This document shows, piece by piece, positions 1 to 10,578 of a stretch of DNA of 64,000 bases. The DNA is from Lysinibacillus sphaericus (GTDB lineage Bacteria; Bacillota; Bacilli; Bacillales_A; Planococcaceae). Within the stretch, counting starts at the first letter, position 1, and every line of letters begins with the position of its first letter. Both the position numbers and the translations under genes were made by a program. Where the stretch lies: positions 2,302,001-2,366,000 of the forward strand of contig NZ_CP019980.1 of assembly GCF_002982115.1 (NCBI RefSeq), written 5' to 3'. A model generated the notes under the pieces. That model was not told the origin of the DNA. It was given only the letters and a program-made list of their open reading frames with translations, and did no database searches.

Positions 1-842
1 AAGTACTTGCTGGCATTATGCAAGCATTTCGCATTATAAAGAAAGTAAAGCCAGAGGTTATTTTTTCAAAAGGTGGTTTTGTCTCTGTACCTGTCGTGAT
101 GGCAGCAAAAGTGGCAGGCGTACCGGTTGTCATACATGAATCCGATGTAACGCCCGGATTAGCTAATAAAATTGCACTTCCATTTGCTTCGCATATCTTC
201 ACTATTTTTGAAGAGACGCTTCAGCACTTGCCAAAGGAAAAGGCTACTTGTACAGGTTCCATTATTCGTCAAGAATTATTTAATGGGAATAAAGCAAAAG
301 GCCTTGCTTTCTGTGGCTTTACGGCGTCAAAACCTGTTCTTTTAGTGATGGGGGGAAGTCTTGGTTCGGTTGTGTTAAATGATGCATTACGCCATAATTT
401 ACCTGAACTACTTCAAACATTTCAAGTAATACATCTATGTGGAAAAGGAAATAAAGACGACAGCTTAGAGTCAATGAAAGGCTATAAACAGTTTGACTAT
501 GTTACGACGGAATTACCGGATTTACTGCATGCAGCAGATTTTGTTGTTTCTCGTGCAGGGTCTAACTCTATATTTGAATTTTTAGCCCTGCATAAGCCAA
601 TGCTATTAATTCCTCTATCTGCACAAAAAAGTCGTGGCGATCAAATTTTAAATGCAAAGTTATTTAAAAAGCAAGGGTACGCTGAAGTTTTACAGGAGGA
701 AGAACTAACAAAAGAAACATTTATGAAATCAGTTTATACGTTAACAGCGCGTAAATCAGAAATCATACCAGCAATGGAAAAGACGCAAAGACCTAAAACG
801 CCAAACGAAATGGCGAGGTTAATATTGCAATATAAAAAATAA
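1..842 (+). CDS. murG: UDP-GlcNAc:lipid I N-acetylglucosaminyltransferase MurG, 5' end cut by window
   Basis: Membrane-associated glycosyltransferase (GT28) that adds GlcNAc to lipid I to make lipid II for peptidoglycan. The reading frame is open to the left edge, so the gene starts upstream; about 280 residues of the usual 360 are present. The N-terminal-domain segment SKGGFVSVP and [11 protein letters not shown] matches the conserved acceptor-side loop of MurG, and the C-terminal domain shows [20 protein letters not shown] and the sugar-nucleotide-binding stretch [11 protein letters not shown]. The first ATG of the visible part (position 18) is internal. The gene stands alone here, followed at once by a strong terminator. 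Some Bacillales have two murG-like genes, so this could be the paralog rather than the dcw-cluster copy. Confidence 0.9.
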   Translation, partial: VLAGIMQAFRIIKKVKPEVIFSKGGFVSVPVVMAAKVAGVPVVIHESDVTPGLANKIALPFASHIFTIFEETLQHLPKEKATCTGSIIRQELFNGNKAKGLAFCGFTASKPVLLVMGGSLGSVVLNDALRHNLPELLQTFQVIHLCGKGNKDDSLESMKGYKQFDYVTTELPDLLHAADFVVSRAGSNSIFEFLALHKPMLLIPLSAQKSRGDQILNAKLFKKQGYAEVLQEEELTKETFMKSVYTLTARKSEIIPAMEKTQRPKTPNEMARLILQYKK

Positions 843-888
843 AAAGCTATGTGTACTGTTATAATAAACAGTGCACATAGCTTTTTTG
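841..888. terminator. bidirectional intrinsic terminator after murG
   Basis: Long stem AAAAGCTATGTGTACTGTT / AACAGTGCACATAGCTTTTTT with an A-run on one side and a T-run on the other, so it can serve murG (+) and the acetyltransferase gene (-) that converge on it. Confidence 0.85.
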
Positions 889-895
889 TTGGTTA

Positions 896-1444
896 TTACA
901 TTGCTTGTTCTTCGCCTTCTTGCGTTTGATTGGCAGTTGTTAGATAGAACAAGTCACGTGGTATTTTATATAGATTAAATTGTGCTTCTCCGCTGTTAAC
1001 TTGTGCTAGTAATGTTGGGTGACTATCATTTGCACTTACAACATAAGGCAACTTTAAAGCGGCACGCTGTGATTTACTATTTTCTACTCGTATACGGAGG
1101 AAAACCGTATGGAAATTATAATCAAAAAATAATTCATTTAAGAAGAGCATTTTTGCTTTTTGGTTGTAACCTTGCCCTTGATAGGGGAGTCCTATCCACG
1201 TTCCGAGGAAGCCAGCACCGTCTTCCACATCATGAATGCTAATGGTGCCAATCGGTTGACCCCAATCATCAGTTATTGTCCTGGAGATAGCGAGCCCTCT
1301 CGCTTCTTCTTCGATTAGTTGCTTGGTCATAAACCAGTATTCGTCCGCAGATTGTGCCTTTTGGCGAACGAAGGGAAAAACAGATGGATGCGATAATAGC
1401 TCATAAAGCTCTGTACATTCATGTAGGTCTCGATGTTTAAGCAT
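896..1444 (-). CDS. GNAT-family N-acetyltransferase (RimJ/RimL type)
   Basis: Predicted cytosolic acetyl-CoA dependent N-acetyltransferase of 182 residues. The fold is recognised from the order of elements: an N-terminal HRDLHECTELYELL helix region, the central strand GTISIHDVEDGAGFLGTWI, the acetyl-CoA pyrophosphate loop region around residue 95 (PYQGQGYNQKAK, matching Q/R-x-x-G-x-G/A) and the following LFLNELFFDY helix with LRIRVENSKSQRAALKL, typical of the RimJ/RimL ribosomal-protein acetyltransferases. Substrate cannot be told from sequence. ATG start is preceded by AAAGGAGG at good spacing. Single-gene unit, divergent from the GGDEF gene across a 550-base AT-rich gap. Confidence 0.85.
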   Translation of the reverse strand: MLKHRDLHECTELYELLSHPSVFPFVRQKAQSADEYWFMTKQLIEEEARGLAISRTITDDWGQPIGTISIHDVEDGAGFLGTWIGLPYQGQGYNQKAKMLFLNELFFDYNFHTVFLRIRVENSKSQRAALKLPYVVSANDSHPTLLAQVNSGEAQFNLYKIPRDLFYLTTANQTQEGEEQAM

Positions 1445-1994
1445 ACGAAACGCCTCCTTTGCAAGGGTAGTTAAAACAATTCCGTTAAAGCATAAAGAAT
1501 AAAACTAAAATTCGTACTGGAATTAAAAACCCAAAGAACTAGACGTTATAACTATGAAATCCATAATCTCCCGCTGTCTTACTGATTTTGCGACCATACC
1601 GAAAAATGGCTAGTTTTATTAATATAATATAACAAGTCTACTGCTTGGTGCAATCATTTTGCTCTTTTAAACGAAAATTAAGTTTAATTGTCAGTTAATT
1701 CAGAAAAAAGGTGAAAGATATCATTTCCCTACTTTTGTTATATATGATTTAAAGTCTATTAAAGTTATATGTTTCATAAAATTGACGAAAAAAAGTATTT
1801 CCTTAGTATCGTTTTGCCTTGTGAAAAGTGAAATATTATCAAATTTTACTCGAAAAAGGATAGAATCTTTCGTAATTCAACAAAGTTAAATGATTGTAAA
1901 TATGTTATAATACTAGTGTAATTTTTATTTTATAAATAAATACATTTATAACGAATTTATATATATATGTGACTTTATAATGGGGAGTGACATC
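1445..1994. other. AT-rich intergenic region with a likely promoter for the GGDEF gene
   Basis: 550 bases without a gene. A consensus -10 TATAAT lies at 1906-1911, with only a weak -35 candidate (GTTAAA, 15-base spacer), about 85 bases before the GGDEF start. No hairpin, riboswitch motif or small coding frame with a Shine-Dalgarno was found on either strand. Confidence 0.4.
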
Positions 1995-4022
1995 ATGGAA
2001 TATCTTTTAAGCGAAAAACTATTCAATCAACTATTTATTGGAGAAGATTTCGTCTATTTAATGAAAAGAGTTGGAGACGATTATCAATATATTCGCTTAA
2101 ATCAAGCTGCCCAAGCACTGTTATCCAATAACGCCATTGGAAAAATGCTATCTGCTGTTACTTCTAGTCGGAATTTTGTCATTATTCAAGAAAATTATCA
2201 TCGAGCAATCGCTCAACATCAGCAGGTCGATTACGTCGATTATGCCTATGTTGAATCGGAAGTGCGAAAATATGAGACATCTGTCCGCCCGATTAAAGAC
2301 GGAAATGAATACTATATTTTAGCTATTACAAAAGAAATCTTATATGACAGAAGTGTTGAAGATAAGTTTTTATTTATGCGGTCTATTTTTGACCACGCTT
2401 TTTTTTCAACCGTTATTTTATCTGCTGAAGGTACTATATTTGAAGTAAATACAAGCTTCATGGAAGATTTTGATTTGGATAACGATATGGTGAAACATCA
2501 GCCATTTATCGATTTGCCCATCATTCCAAAAGAGGAAATAGAAAAAATACAAGACTATTTGCAAAGAGCAGCAATGGGGGAAAATATTGCAGAGAAGCTT
2601 ATTAAATTACATACGTTGGATCAACAGGAGCGCATGTATTTAGTATCAATGTCACCAGTAATGCAAGGAGACAATTCCTTTGCTATTTTCTTAATCATGC
2701 AAGATTTTACGCAATTCACAGAACAACAGGCCGCATTGCGTTCGACATCCCATGGCCTTGAAGTGTACAAGGCAGCTTTAAATTCTGCCACTTCCATTGC
2801 TATTTTAGATATCGAAGGAAAAATCGTGGAAGTAAATGATTTATTTTTAAATGCTTCGGGATTTACAGCCAGTGAATTGCTAGGCCATCCTTATGACCTT
2901 ATTGAACCCCGTAATAATAAAAAAAGCGTGTTTCAAGCAATCAATGAAACCCTGGCATTAGGAGAGGTGTGGCGAGGTGAGCTGTGCTACCGCACTAAAT
3001 ATCATGCAGACTATTGGGTAGAGGCTGCTATTGTGCCCTTGAAAAATGAATTTGGCCAAGTGGAGCAATATTTATCCATTAACTATGATATTACGGACAA
3101 GAAAAGAATGTTAACGGAATTAAAAAATATTGAACGGACATTCCGATTAATTACTGAAAATACAAATGATTTAATTGTCATCTTAAATGAAGATGGTATC
3201 ATTATTTATGCCTCACCGTCTTACAGAATGTATTTAGGTTACGCAATTGTTGAATTACAAGGCCAGTTTTACAGTGATATTATTGATGAGCAAAGTAAAC
3301 CAGCGTGGCAAGCGTTTCTAAATGATTTTACAGAGAAGACTGATACACAATTTGAGCTATTGCTTCAAGGGAAAGATGGTACACCAGTTTGGACAGAAGG
3401 AAATGTAACGGTCGTTCATGATACAGAACGCGAAACAATCTCACAAATTATTATGGTTTCACGTGAAATTACCCATCGTAAAGAACGAGAAAATGATTTA
3501 CTTTATCTTGCTTATCATGATAGTTTAACGCAGCTACCGAATCGAAGGTATCTAACAAAGGAATTTCCCAAAATACTGATGGACGCACATGCCAAAAACG
3601 CTTGTATTGCCATGTTATATATTGATGGAGATGACTTTAAAGATGTAAATGATCAATTCGGACATGATATGGGGGATGATTTTATCCGCAAATTTGGTAA
3701 TGTGTTAATTACCTCTGTGCGTAGTCACGATCTTGTTATTCGAATGGGTGGGGACGAATTTATCATTATTTTAACAGGTTTAACGCGTAAACCTGAAGCA
3801 AGGCAAGGTCAAATGATGCATATCATTAACCGTATTCGCAATGAATTAAAAAAAGGTTGGACAATCGAAAATCATTTCTTTGCACCTACTGCCTCTATAG
3901 GAATTGCCTATTATCCAGACCATGCAACTACATTAGAGGAGCTATTGGATTTAGCAGACCAAGCATTATATAAAGCAAAGGAAAGTGGGAAAAACAATTT
4001 ATTTATAACTGGCCCACTTTAA
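1995..4022 (+). CDS. PAS-PAS-PAS-GGDEF diguanylate cyclase
   Basis: Predicted cytosolic c-di-GMP synthase of 675 residues. The ATG at 1995 is chosen over 1980 because GGGGAG (1982-1987) is placed seven bases before it. The N-terminal 500 residues hold at least three PAS-like units (around residues 120-240, 255-375 and 380-500), each ending in a PAC-type motif such as YLSINYDITDKKR and IIMVSREITHRKE. The C-terminal cyclase domain has LPNRRYL, MLYIDGDDFKDVND and the intact signature GGDEF near residue 585. Five residues before GGDEF is RSHD, an RxxD allosteric inhibition site, so product inhibition is expected. No transmembrane segment and no EAL domain. Monocistronic, followed by a weak terminator. 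Confidence 0.93.
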   Translation: MEYLLSEKLFNQLFIGEDFVYLMKRVGDDYQYIRLNQAAQALLSNNAIGKMLSAVTSSRNFVIIQENYHRAIAQHQQVDYVDYAYVESEVRKYETSVRPIKDGNEYYILAITKEILYDRSVEDKFLFMRSIFDHAFFSTVILSAEGTIFEVNTSFMEDFDLDNDMVKHQPFIDLPIIPKEEIEKIQDYLQRAAMGENIAEKLIKLHTLDQQERMYLVSMSPVMQGDNSFAIFLIMQDFTQFTEQQAALRSTSHGLEVYKAALNSATSIAILDIEGKIVEVNDLFLNASGFTASELLGHPYDLIEPRNNKKSVFQAINETLALGEVWRGELCYRTKYHADYWVEAAIVPLKNEFGQVEQYLSINYDITDKKRMLTELKNIERTFRLITENTNDLIVILNEDGIIIYASPSYRMYLGYAIVELQGQFYSDIIDEQSKPAWQAFLNDFTEKTDTQFELLLQGKDGTPVWTEGNVTVVHDTERETISQIIMVSREITHRKERENDLLYLAYHDSLTQLPNRRYLTKEFPKILMDAHAKNACIAMLYIDGDDFKDVNDQFGHDMGDDFIRKFGNVLITSVRSHDLVIRMGGDEFIIILTGLTRKPEARQGQMMHIINRIRNELKKGWTIENHFFAPTASIGIAYYPDHATTLEELLDLADQALYKAKESGKNNLFITGPL

Positions 4023-4023
4023 A

Positions 4024-4068
4024 ATAAGTCTGTACAAACGAGTATTTACTTGTGGTACAGGCTTTTTA
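4024..4068 (+). terminator. terminator after the GGDEF gene
   Basis: Imperfect stem AAGTCTGTAC / GTACAGGCTT with a G-U pair, followed by a short T-run. Confidence 0.6.
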
Positions 4069-4120
4069 AATGATGTTATGCTAGAAAAGAAGTTATTAGA
4101 TTGAAATAGAAGGTGATTAG

Positions 4121-4798
4121 ATGCCTAAAAAAATACTATTGGTAGAAGATGAAAAACATATTGCTCGTTTTGTTGAACTGGAGTTACAGCATGAAAGCTA
4201 TGATGTGACCGTAGCCTTTGATGGGCGGGAAGGTCTTGCACTTGCTACAACAGAAAACTATGATGTTCTATTATTAGATGTCATGCTGCCGGGGATTAAT
4301 GGAATTGAGATTTGTCGCCGCGTTCGTACGCAGTCACAAGTACCCATTATTTTACTTACTGCGAGAGATGCAGTGATGGATCGAGTTGCAGGTTTAGACG
4401 CAGGAGCCGATGATTACATCGTGAAGCCTTTTGCCATTGAAGAATTACTGGCACGTATACGTACCATTTTACGCCGTGTGGAGCCTAATGAAAAAATGGT
4501 GGGTCATACATTACGTTTTCGAGATATTGAAATCGATATTGATGCATATGAGGTATTGGTGCAAGGGCAAAGACTTGATCTTACAAAAACCGAATATGAT
4601 TTGTTGAAGTTATTAATAGAACATAAAAACCGCGTATGTACAAGAGAGCTTATATTAACTTCTGTCTGGGGGTATGATGCAGATATTGAGACAAATGTGG
4701 TGGATGTATACATCCGTCATCTAAGGACAAAACTACCTGGTGATTTAAATGCCTATATCGAAACCGTACGTGGGGTAGGATACGTGATGCGTGAATGA
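4121..4798 (+). CDS. OmpR-family response regulator (ArlR/YkoG-like)
   Basis: DNA-binding response regulator of 225 residues. Receiver domain 1-120 has the acidic pair (VEDEKH), the phospho-acceptor Asp in LLLDVMLPG, the Thr switch in LLTARD and the Lys in VKPF. Winged-helix output domain 125-225 contains [12 protein letters not shown] and the recognition helix [12 protein letters not shown], ending in [10 protein letters not shown]. The receiver stretch [15 protein letters not shown] closely follows ArlR of staphylococci (from memory). ATG has GAAGGTGA upstream. Its stop overlaps the kinase start (ATGA), so the pair is translationally coupled. Target genes are unknown. Confidence 0.93.
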   Translation: MPKKILLVEDEKHIARFVELELQHESYDVTVAFDGREGLALATTENYDVLLLDVMLPGINGIEICRRVRTQSQVPIILLTARDAVMDRVAGLDAGADDYIVKPFAIEELLARIRTILRRVEPNEKMVGHTLRFRDIEIDIDAYEVLVQGQRLDLTKTEYDLLKLLIEHKNRVCTRELILTSVWGYDADIETNVVDVYIRHLRTKLPGDLNAYIETVRGVGYVMRE

Positions 4799-6180
4799 AT
4801 AAAATAAAAGCCTATTTCAGCAATCTTTCTTTGCAAAGAAAGTGGATGTTGACATCGAGTGCGGTCATTTTTATTAGCTACGCTATAATTTGTATCGTCG
4901 TCTATGTTTCACTGCATACTTGGCTACTAAATGATGAAATTAGTAAAGTGAAACGAACTAGAGATGATGTCGCTTCATTTTTAGAATCACAAGGGCCCAA
5001 TATATCTATCCAACAAATCCAGCAAAATACAGGATTATTAAAATCGATAGTTGATCGCGAGCAAACGGTTAGACTATATAATAATGATGGTATTGAAATT
5101 TTGCGAATTAATAATGCCTCCAAAGCTGCACCTCTTTCTCCCATGCAGAAAATTGTGCAAATGACCATTGATAAAAAAGAGGCATATGTCGTCAATGAGC
5201 CAATAAAGCTTGGTTTTTTTCAAGTATATATTCAAGTGATTCATCCGTTAACACGTTTTGAATCCTTAATGCGTTATTTGTTGACCGCCATGCTTATAGC
5301 AGGAGTCGGCGCATTGTTCCTTTCAGGTTCCATTGGGTATTATTTAGCGAATTATTTAACGAAGCCACTTCATGCATTGCGTGCATCAATGAAAACTGTA
5401 ATGGACCAAGGTTTTAATGAACCAATACAGCTATCCTACTCATCACAAGATGAAATTGGTGACTTATTGAAAATGTACAATGCAATGATGAATGAGCTAC
5501 AAATATCATTTGCTCAACAGCAGCAATTTGTTGCGGATGCTTCTCACGAACTGCGGACACCTATTCAAGCAATTGAAGGCCATCTCTCACTACTCAAGCG
5601 GTGGGGTAAGGATGATCCAGTGATTCTAGAAGAATCGATAGATACATCATTAACGGAAATTACTAGGATGCGAAAAATGATTGAAGAGTTGCTTGAACTC
5701 GCACGACGTGAAGAGAAAGATGACACCAGTGAAGCAAATCCGGTCGCGGTCATTGAAGGTGTCATAAGTGAAATGGCGAAATTGTACCCGAATGCAACTA
5801 TTACGCTGTCGAAAAATGACGAAATAGGGGCTGTCTTTATAACACCGAATGCTCTTGCTCAAGTAATTCGCAATATAGTAGAAAATGCCATTCGTTATTG
5901 TGAAAAAGTTCCGGAAGTAAATATTTCCCTTTTTGTGAAGGGTGAAAAAGTAGAATTTCAAATAACAGATAATGGGATTGGAATAGCTGAAAAAAACCTT
6001 CCCTATATTTTTGATCGTTTTTACCGTGTAGATGAAGCAAGAAATCGTCAAATTGGCGGTACAGGCTTAGGGCTAAGTATTTCTAAAATGTTACTTGAAA
6101 AATATAATGCTTCAATAGAAGTCAAGAGTGAAGTAAATGTTGGAACCGTTTTCTTGTTGAAGATACCGCTAAAATATTAA
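4795..6180 (+). CDS. sensor histidine kinase with HAMP domain (ArlS-like)
   Basis: Membrane histidine kinase of 461 residues, partner of the regulator just upstream. Two transmembrane segments (about residues 17-38 and 160-185) enclose an extracellular sensor loop of roughly 120 residues; a HAMP linker follows ([14 protein letters not shown]), then the H-box [18 protein letters not shown]-box NIVENAIRY, and the G1/F/G2 boxes [14 protein letters not shown] and GGTGLGLSI. This is the classical bifunctional kinase/phosphatase architecture. It starts with the ATG inside the ATGA overlap at 4795. The stimulus cannot be read from the sequence. Confidence 0.93.
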   Translation: MNKIKAYFSNLSLQRKWMLTSSAVIFISYAIICIVVYVSLHTWLLNDEISKVKRTRDDVASFLESQGPNISIQQIQQNTGLLKSIVDREQTVRLYNNDGIEILRINNASKAAPLSPMQKIVQMTIDKKEAYVVNEPIKLGFFQVYIQVIHPLTRFESLMRYLLTAMLIAGVGALFLSGSIGYYLANYLTKPLHALRASMKTVMDQGFNEPIQLSYSSQDEIGDLLKMYNAMMNELQISFAQQQQFVADASHELRTPIQAIEGHLSLLKRWGKDDPVILEESIDTSLTEITRMRKMIEELLELARREEKDDTSEANPVAVIEGVISEMAKLYPNATITLSKNDEIGAVFITPNALAQVIRNIVENAIRYCEKVPEVNISLFVKGEKVEFQITDNGIGIAEKNLPYIFDRFYRVDEARNRQIGGTGLGLSISKMLLEKYNASIEVKSEVNVGTVFLLKIPLKY

Positions 6181-6412
6181 GAAAAATACACGCTTTATTT
6201 AAGAATTTTAGCCTTCGAGAAAAAAATTGCTTAATTTGCTAAAAAGAGTTGTATTTTCTGTGAAGAGTAGTAAGATTGAGATGGAAAAAACGTTCTTTAA
6301 ATTATGGATAAGTTGTGTCAAACATCCTTTTAATGAGCGGGAAAATATTATATAATTAATTGTAATTTAATTAATGGAACTGCCGATAGGCAAAATTTGG
6401 AGGTCATTTTTC

Positions 6413-9235
6413 ATGTCGAACAACGTTACAACTGTAAGTTCTCCATGGTCAGCTTTCTCTGGTCCTAACTTAGGATATGTGATGGAGCAATACGACTTAT
6501 TCTTACAGTCTCCTGAAGAAGTAGAACCGGAGTTAGTATCATTATTCCAACAATTTGGTGCACCAGTCGTAGTAGAAGGTGATGTAGCTGTAGTAAGTGG
6601 TTCAGCAGCTCCTGCTGGCGATTATAAAAAGGTATTGGCAGCTGTTAAATTAGCTGATGCAATTCGTTCACAAGGACATTTAGCAGCAGATATTTATCCT
6701 TTGAAAAATCGTGCACTTCAAACAGCGCAAATTGAAGAAAGTGCGTTCAACTTAAGTCCTGCGGATTTAGCAGAAATTCCTGCTGCTATCTTCTTCAAAG
6801 ATGTGCCAGCGGGCGTGAAAAATGGTAAGGATGCAATTGATTATTTAAAATCTGTTTATACAGATAAAATAGCTTTTGAATATGGGCATGTTGTCGTAAC
6901 TGAAGAACGTGATTGGATTCAAACTCAAATTGAATCTGGTTCTTTAAAACAAGCACTATCTTCAGATGAGAAAAAAGCGTTATTAGACCGTTTAACACGT
7001 GTTGAGAACTTTGAGAAATTTATTCACAAAACATTTGTTGGTCAAAAACGTTTCTCAGGTGAAGGTTTAGATACTCAAATCGTCCTTTTTGATGAAATTT
7101 TAAAAACAGTAGAAGCGAACAAAGTAGAAAATGTTCGTATTGGTATGGCACACCGTGGTCGTCTAAATGTGCTAACACATATTTTAAATAAGCCATATGA
7201 CATGATGTTCTCTGACTTTGCACATGTTTCAAACGATTTATTTATGCCAGAGCACGGTCGACTTGAAATTACAAAAGGTTGGACTGGTGATGTGAAATAC
7301 CACATGGGTGCTTCTTATACACGTGAATCAGGTATGAATGTCAAACTAGCGTATAACCCTTCACACTTAGAAGTTGGAAATCCGGTAGTATTAGGTTCTA
7401 CTCGTGCAACACAAGATGAGACATCTAAGCCAGGGCAAGCTGTGCATAACCCAGCAAAAGGACTAGGTATCCTTGTGAATGGTGACGCTGCATTCCCAGG
7501 TCAAGGGATTGTAACAGAAGTGTTAAACTATTCTAAAACTGAAGGTTTCTCAACTGGTGGTACAATTCATATCATTGCGAACAATATGATTGGTTTCACT
7601 ACGGAACTACAAGACTCACGTTCATCTGTTTATTCTTCTGACCCAGCAAAAGGTTACGAAGTACCAGTTGTACATGTCAATGCAGATAGCCCAGAAGCTG
7701 TAGCACAAGTAGGTCGTTTTGCTGCTAACTATCGCCAAAAATTCGGTAAAGATATTATTGTTGACTTAATTGGTTACCGTCGACATGGTCACAATGAAAC
7801 AGATGACCCAACTGTAACAAATCCAGAAACATATAAACTTGTTGCAAAACATGATACAATTCGTACATTGTATGGTGCGCAATTAGTGTCTGAAGGCCTA
7901 GTTACTGCTGATGAAGTAGCAGCACTTGATGCAGCAATCTATGCTGAAATGCAAGTGGCTTACGATCATGTAAAAGAAATGGCAGCTAAAGATGAACATA
8001 AACAGATAGAGATGCCAGAAGAATTAAAAATTGAATTCCCACAAATTGATACAGCAGTAGGTGCTGAACGTTTACAAACAATAAACGAAGAACTTTTAGT
8101 GTTTGAACAAAACTTCGAGCCACAAAAGAAATTAGGTAAAATTTTAGAAAAACGTCGCGATGCATTTACTTCTGCTAAAATTGACTGGGGTCATGCTGAA
8201 ACATTAGCATATGCAACAATTATTCAAGATGGCACACCTGTTCGTTTTACTGGTCAAGATGCGCAACGTGGTACATTCTCACAACGTCATTTAGTGTTAC
8301 ATGACAAAAATAACGGCAATGTATTTACACCACTTCACCATATCTCAGGTGCAAATGCTTCATTTACAGTTCACAACTCTCCATTAACTGAAGCTGGAGT
8401 TGTAGGCTTTGAATACGGTTACAATTTAGAAAAAGGCAATGTTTTATCTGTATGGGAAGCACAATTTGGTGACTTTGCAAACATGGCACAGGTGATGTTT
8501 GATAACTTCATTTCAGGTGCACGTTCTAAATGGGGTCAAAAATCAGGCTTTGTCATCCTTTTACCACATGGTTATGAAGGTCAAGGTCCTGAACATTCTT
8601 CAAGTCGTATGGAACGTTATTTACAAATGTCAGCAGAAAATAACTGGTTTGTTGCGAACTGCTCGAATGCAGGTAACTACTACCACTTATTACGCCGTCA
8701 AGCAGCAATGTTAGAAACAGAGGGTGTACGCCCATTAGTTGTTGTATCACCAAAATCTTTACTTCGTCATCCATTGGCAGCAGCAAGTGCTGAGCAATTA
8801 GCAGATGGTTCATTCCAAGAAGTAATTGAGCAACCAGGATTAGGTACAAAAACGGAATCTGTTGAGCGTATTGTATTAGGTACTGGTAAAGTAATGATCG
8901 ATTTAGCAGACCGCGTGAAAGATGGAGAAGGCTTCGATCACTTACACATTGTGCGTGTAGAACAACTTTACCCATTCCCAACAGCGCAAGTAGCTGATAT
9001 TATTGCTAAGTATCCAAATGTAAAAGAAATTGCATGGGTGCAAGAAGAACCTAAAAACCAAGGTGCTTGGAATTACGCATTAGAAACATTATATGAGCTA
9101 TCTGAAGGTAAAAAGCTTCGTTATGTAGGTCGTCCTGCAATGAGCTCAACTTCAGAGGGCGATGCAGATTCTCATAAAGCAGCTCAGTCTGCTGTCATTG
9201 AAGAAGCAGTGGCTGAAACGGTTAAAGTTAAATAA
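6413..9235 (+). CDS. odhA: 2-oxoglutarate dehydrogenase E1 component
   Basis: Thiamine-diphosphate dependent decarboxylase of the TCA-cycle 2-oxoglutarate dehydrogenase complex, 940 residues against about 944 in Bacillus subtilis. The ATG at 6413 is preferred to 6374 because GGAGG (6399-6403) sits nine bases upstream of it. Visible landmarks: N-terminal SPWSAFSGPNLGYVMEQYD, GMAHRGRLNVL, FPGQGIVTEV, IIGYRRHGHNETDDP of the ThDP/Mg site, and the transketolase-like PYR half with HGYEGQGPEHSSSRMER. It is followed after an intergenic hairpin by the E2 gene odhB. E3 (lipoamide dehydrogenase) is not in the window. A -10-like TATAAT lies at 6351-6356. Confidence 0.97.
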   Translation: MSNNVTTVSSPWSAFSGPNLGYVMEQYDLFLQSPEEVEPELVSLFQQFGAPVVVEGDVAVVSGSAAPAGDYKKVLAAVKLADAIRSQGHLAADIYPLKNRALQTAQIEESAFNLSPADLAEIPAAIFFKDVPAGVKNGKDAIDYLKSVYTDKIAFEYGHVVVTEERDWIQTQIESGSLKQALSSDEKKALLDRLTRVENFEKFIHKTFVGQKRFSGEGLDTQIVLFDEILKTVEANKVENVRIGMAHRGRLNVLTHILNKPYDMMFSDFAHVSNDLFMPEHGRLEITKGWTGDVKYHMGASYTRESGMNVKLAYNPSHLEVGNPVVLGSTRATQDETSKPGQAVHNPAKGLGILVNGDAAFPGQGIVTEVLNYSKTEGFSTGGTIHIIANNMIGFTTELQDSRSSVYSSDPAKGYEVPVVHVNADSPEAVAQVGRFAANYRQKFGKDIIVDLIGYRRHGHNETDDPTVTNPETYKLVAKHDTIRTLYGAQLVSEGLVTADEVAALDAAIYAEMQVAYDHVKEMAAKDEHKQIEMPEELKIEFPQIDTAVGAERLQTINEELLVFEQNFEPQKKLGKILEKRRDAFTSAKIDWGHAETLAYATIIQDGTPVRFTGQDAQRGTFSQRHLVLHDKNNGNVFTPLHHISGANASFTVHNSPLTEAGVVGFEYGYNLEKGNVLSVWEAQFGDFANMAQVMFDNFISGARSKWGQKSGFVILLPHGYEGQGPEHSSSRMERYLQMSAENNWFVANCSNAGNYYHLLRRQAAMLETEGVRPLVVVSPKSLLRHPLAAASAEQLADGSFQEVIEQPGLGTKTESVERIVLGTGKVMIDLADRVKDGEGFDHLHIVRVEQLYPFPTAQVADIIAKYPNVKEIAWVQEEPKNQGAWNYALETLYELSEGKKLRYVGRPAMSSTSEGDADSHKAAQSAVIEEAVAETVKVK

Positions 9236-9258
9236 ACATATCAACATTACTGGAAGCT

Positions 9259-9288
9259 GGGCTACTTGCCTAAGGCGGTAGCCCTTTT
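9259..9288 (+). terminator. hairpin between odhA and odhB, partial terminator/processing site
   Basis: Stem GGGCTAC / GTAGCCC extended by TGCC / GGCG, followed by only four T residues. It can reduce readthrough or stabilise the odhA mRNA end without blocking odhB expression. Confidence 0.55.
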
Positions 9289-9290
9289 AT

Positions 9291-9303
9291 GTGCATTATG
9301 CAC
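9291..9303. repeat. 13-base perfect palindrome before odhB
   Basis: GTGCAT-T-ATGCAC lies between the hairpin and the odhB ribosome binding site. It could be an operator or a chance palindrome; no regulator is assigned. Confidence 0.35.
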
Positions 9304-9326
9304 GTTAATCAAAGGAGGAAATGAAA

Positions 9327-10559
9327 GTGGCTGAAATTAAAGTCCCTGAATTAGCAGAATCGATTACAGAAGGTAGTATTGCACAGTGGGTTAAAAAAGT
9401 GGGCGACCGCGTGGAAAAAGGTGAATTTATCGTTGAACTTGAAACAGATAAAGTAAACGCTGAAATCATCTCTGAAGAAGCTGGCGTACTAACACAAATT
9501 TTAGCTGAAGAAGGCGATACTGTTCTTGTAGGTCAAGTAATCGCAGTTGTAGAAGCTGGCGAAGGTGCAGCACCAGCACCAGCTGCAGCACCAGTTGCAG
9601 CAGCTCCAACACCAGCAGCGCCACAAGCAGCAGCTCCAACACCAGCACCAGTTGTAGAAGAAACTTCAGGTGAGCGTGTCATTGCGTCTCCTGCAGCACG
9701 TAAACTTGCTCGTGAAAAAGGTATTGACCTTGCAGCTGTATCTCCAGTAGATCCACAAGGCCGTGTACGTGTTCAAGACGTTGCAGCTCATGGTACAGCA
9801 CCAGTAGTAGCGCAACAAGCAGCGCCAGCAGCACCAAAAGCAGTAGTAGCTGTTGACGAATCTCGTGTTACAATTGAAAAAATGAGCCGTCGTCGTCAAA
9901 CAATTGCTAAACGTCTATTAGAAGTGAAGCAATCAACTGCTATGCTTACAACATTCAATGAAGTAGATATGACAAACGTAATGGCATTACGTTCACGTAA
10001 AAAAGAACAATTCTTTGAGTCAACTGGCTCTAAGCTTGGTTTCATGTCATTCTTCACAAAAGCAGTAGTGGCTGCACTTAAAAAATACCCATATGTGAAT
10101 GCTCAAATCGTTGGCGATGAAATTCACTTAAATAACTTCTTTGATATTGGTGTAGCTGTATCAACTGAAGAAGGTTTAGTAGTACCAGTTGTTCGCGATG
10201 CTGACCGTAAAAACTTTGCTGAAATTGAAGATTCAATTGCAGATTTAGCTAAAAAAGCTCGCGATAAAAAATTAGGTATCGCTGATCTTCAAGGCGGTTC
10301 ATTCACGATTACAAATGGTGGTGTATTCGGTTCATTAATGTCAACACCTATTATGAACGGTACTCAAGCTGCTATTTTAGGTATGCACTCAATTAAAAAA
10401 CGTCCAGTAGAAGTGAACGGTGAAGTAGAAATTCGTCCTATGATGTACTTAGCACTATCTTATGACCACCGCATTATCGATGGTAAAGATTCTGTAGGCT
10501 TCCTTAAAACAGTTAAAGAATTACTTGAAAATCCAGAAGATTTATTATTAAATTCTTAA
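9327..10559 (+). CDS. odhB: dihydrolipoyl succinyltransferase E2 of 2-oxoglutarate dehydrogenase
   Basis: Core E2 subunit, 410 residues. I take the GTG at 9327, giving [13 protein letters not shown], which fits the family N-terminus and is eight bases from GGAGG; the ATG at 9321 is too close. Domains in order: lipoyl domain 1-78 with the lipoylation motif ETDKVN; an Ala-Pro-rich linker (about 78-112); the E1/E3-binding peripheral domain around [16 protein letters not shown]; a second Ala-Pro linker; and the catalytic acyltransferase domain from about residue 185 with [11 protein letters not shown] and the active-site [10 protein letters not shown]. Ends with a strong terminator. Confidence 0.96.
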   Translation: MAEIKVPELAESITEGSIAQWVKKVGDRVEKGEFIVELETDKVNAEIISEEAGVLTQILAEEGDTVLVGQVIAVVEAGEGAAPAPAAAPVAAAPTPAAPQAAAPTPAPVVEETSGERVIASPAARKLAREKGIDLAAVSPVDPQGRVRVQDVAAHGTAPVVAQQAAPAAPKAVVAVDESRVTIEKMSRRRQTIAKRLLEVKQSTAMLTTFNEVDMTNVMALRSRKKEQFFESTGSKLGFMSFFTKAVVAALKKYPYVNAQIVGDEIHLNNFFDIGVAVSTEEGLVVPVVRDADRKNFAEIEDSIADLAKKARDKKLGIADLQGGSFTITNGGVFGSLMSTPIMNGTQAAILGMHSIKKRPVEVNGEVEIRPMMYLALSYDHRIIDGKDSVGFLKTVKELLENPEDLLLNS

Positions 10560-10578
10560 TACAGAAAAATATGTGTTC

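Noticed and set aside
5650..6051. Overlapping minus-strand frames inside the histidine kinase gene
   Set aside because: Two overlapping frames opposite a clear kinase; antisense artefacts.
8553..8981. 142-codon minus-strand frame inside odhA
   Set aside because: Leu/Gln-rich antisense reading of a strongly conserved gene.
9466..9899. Leu-rich minus-strand frames over the Ala-Pro linkers of odhB
   Set aside because: Produced by the repetitive GCA/CCA codons of the linkers read in reverse.
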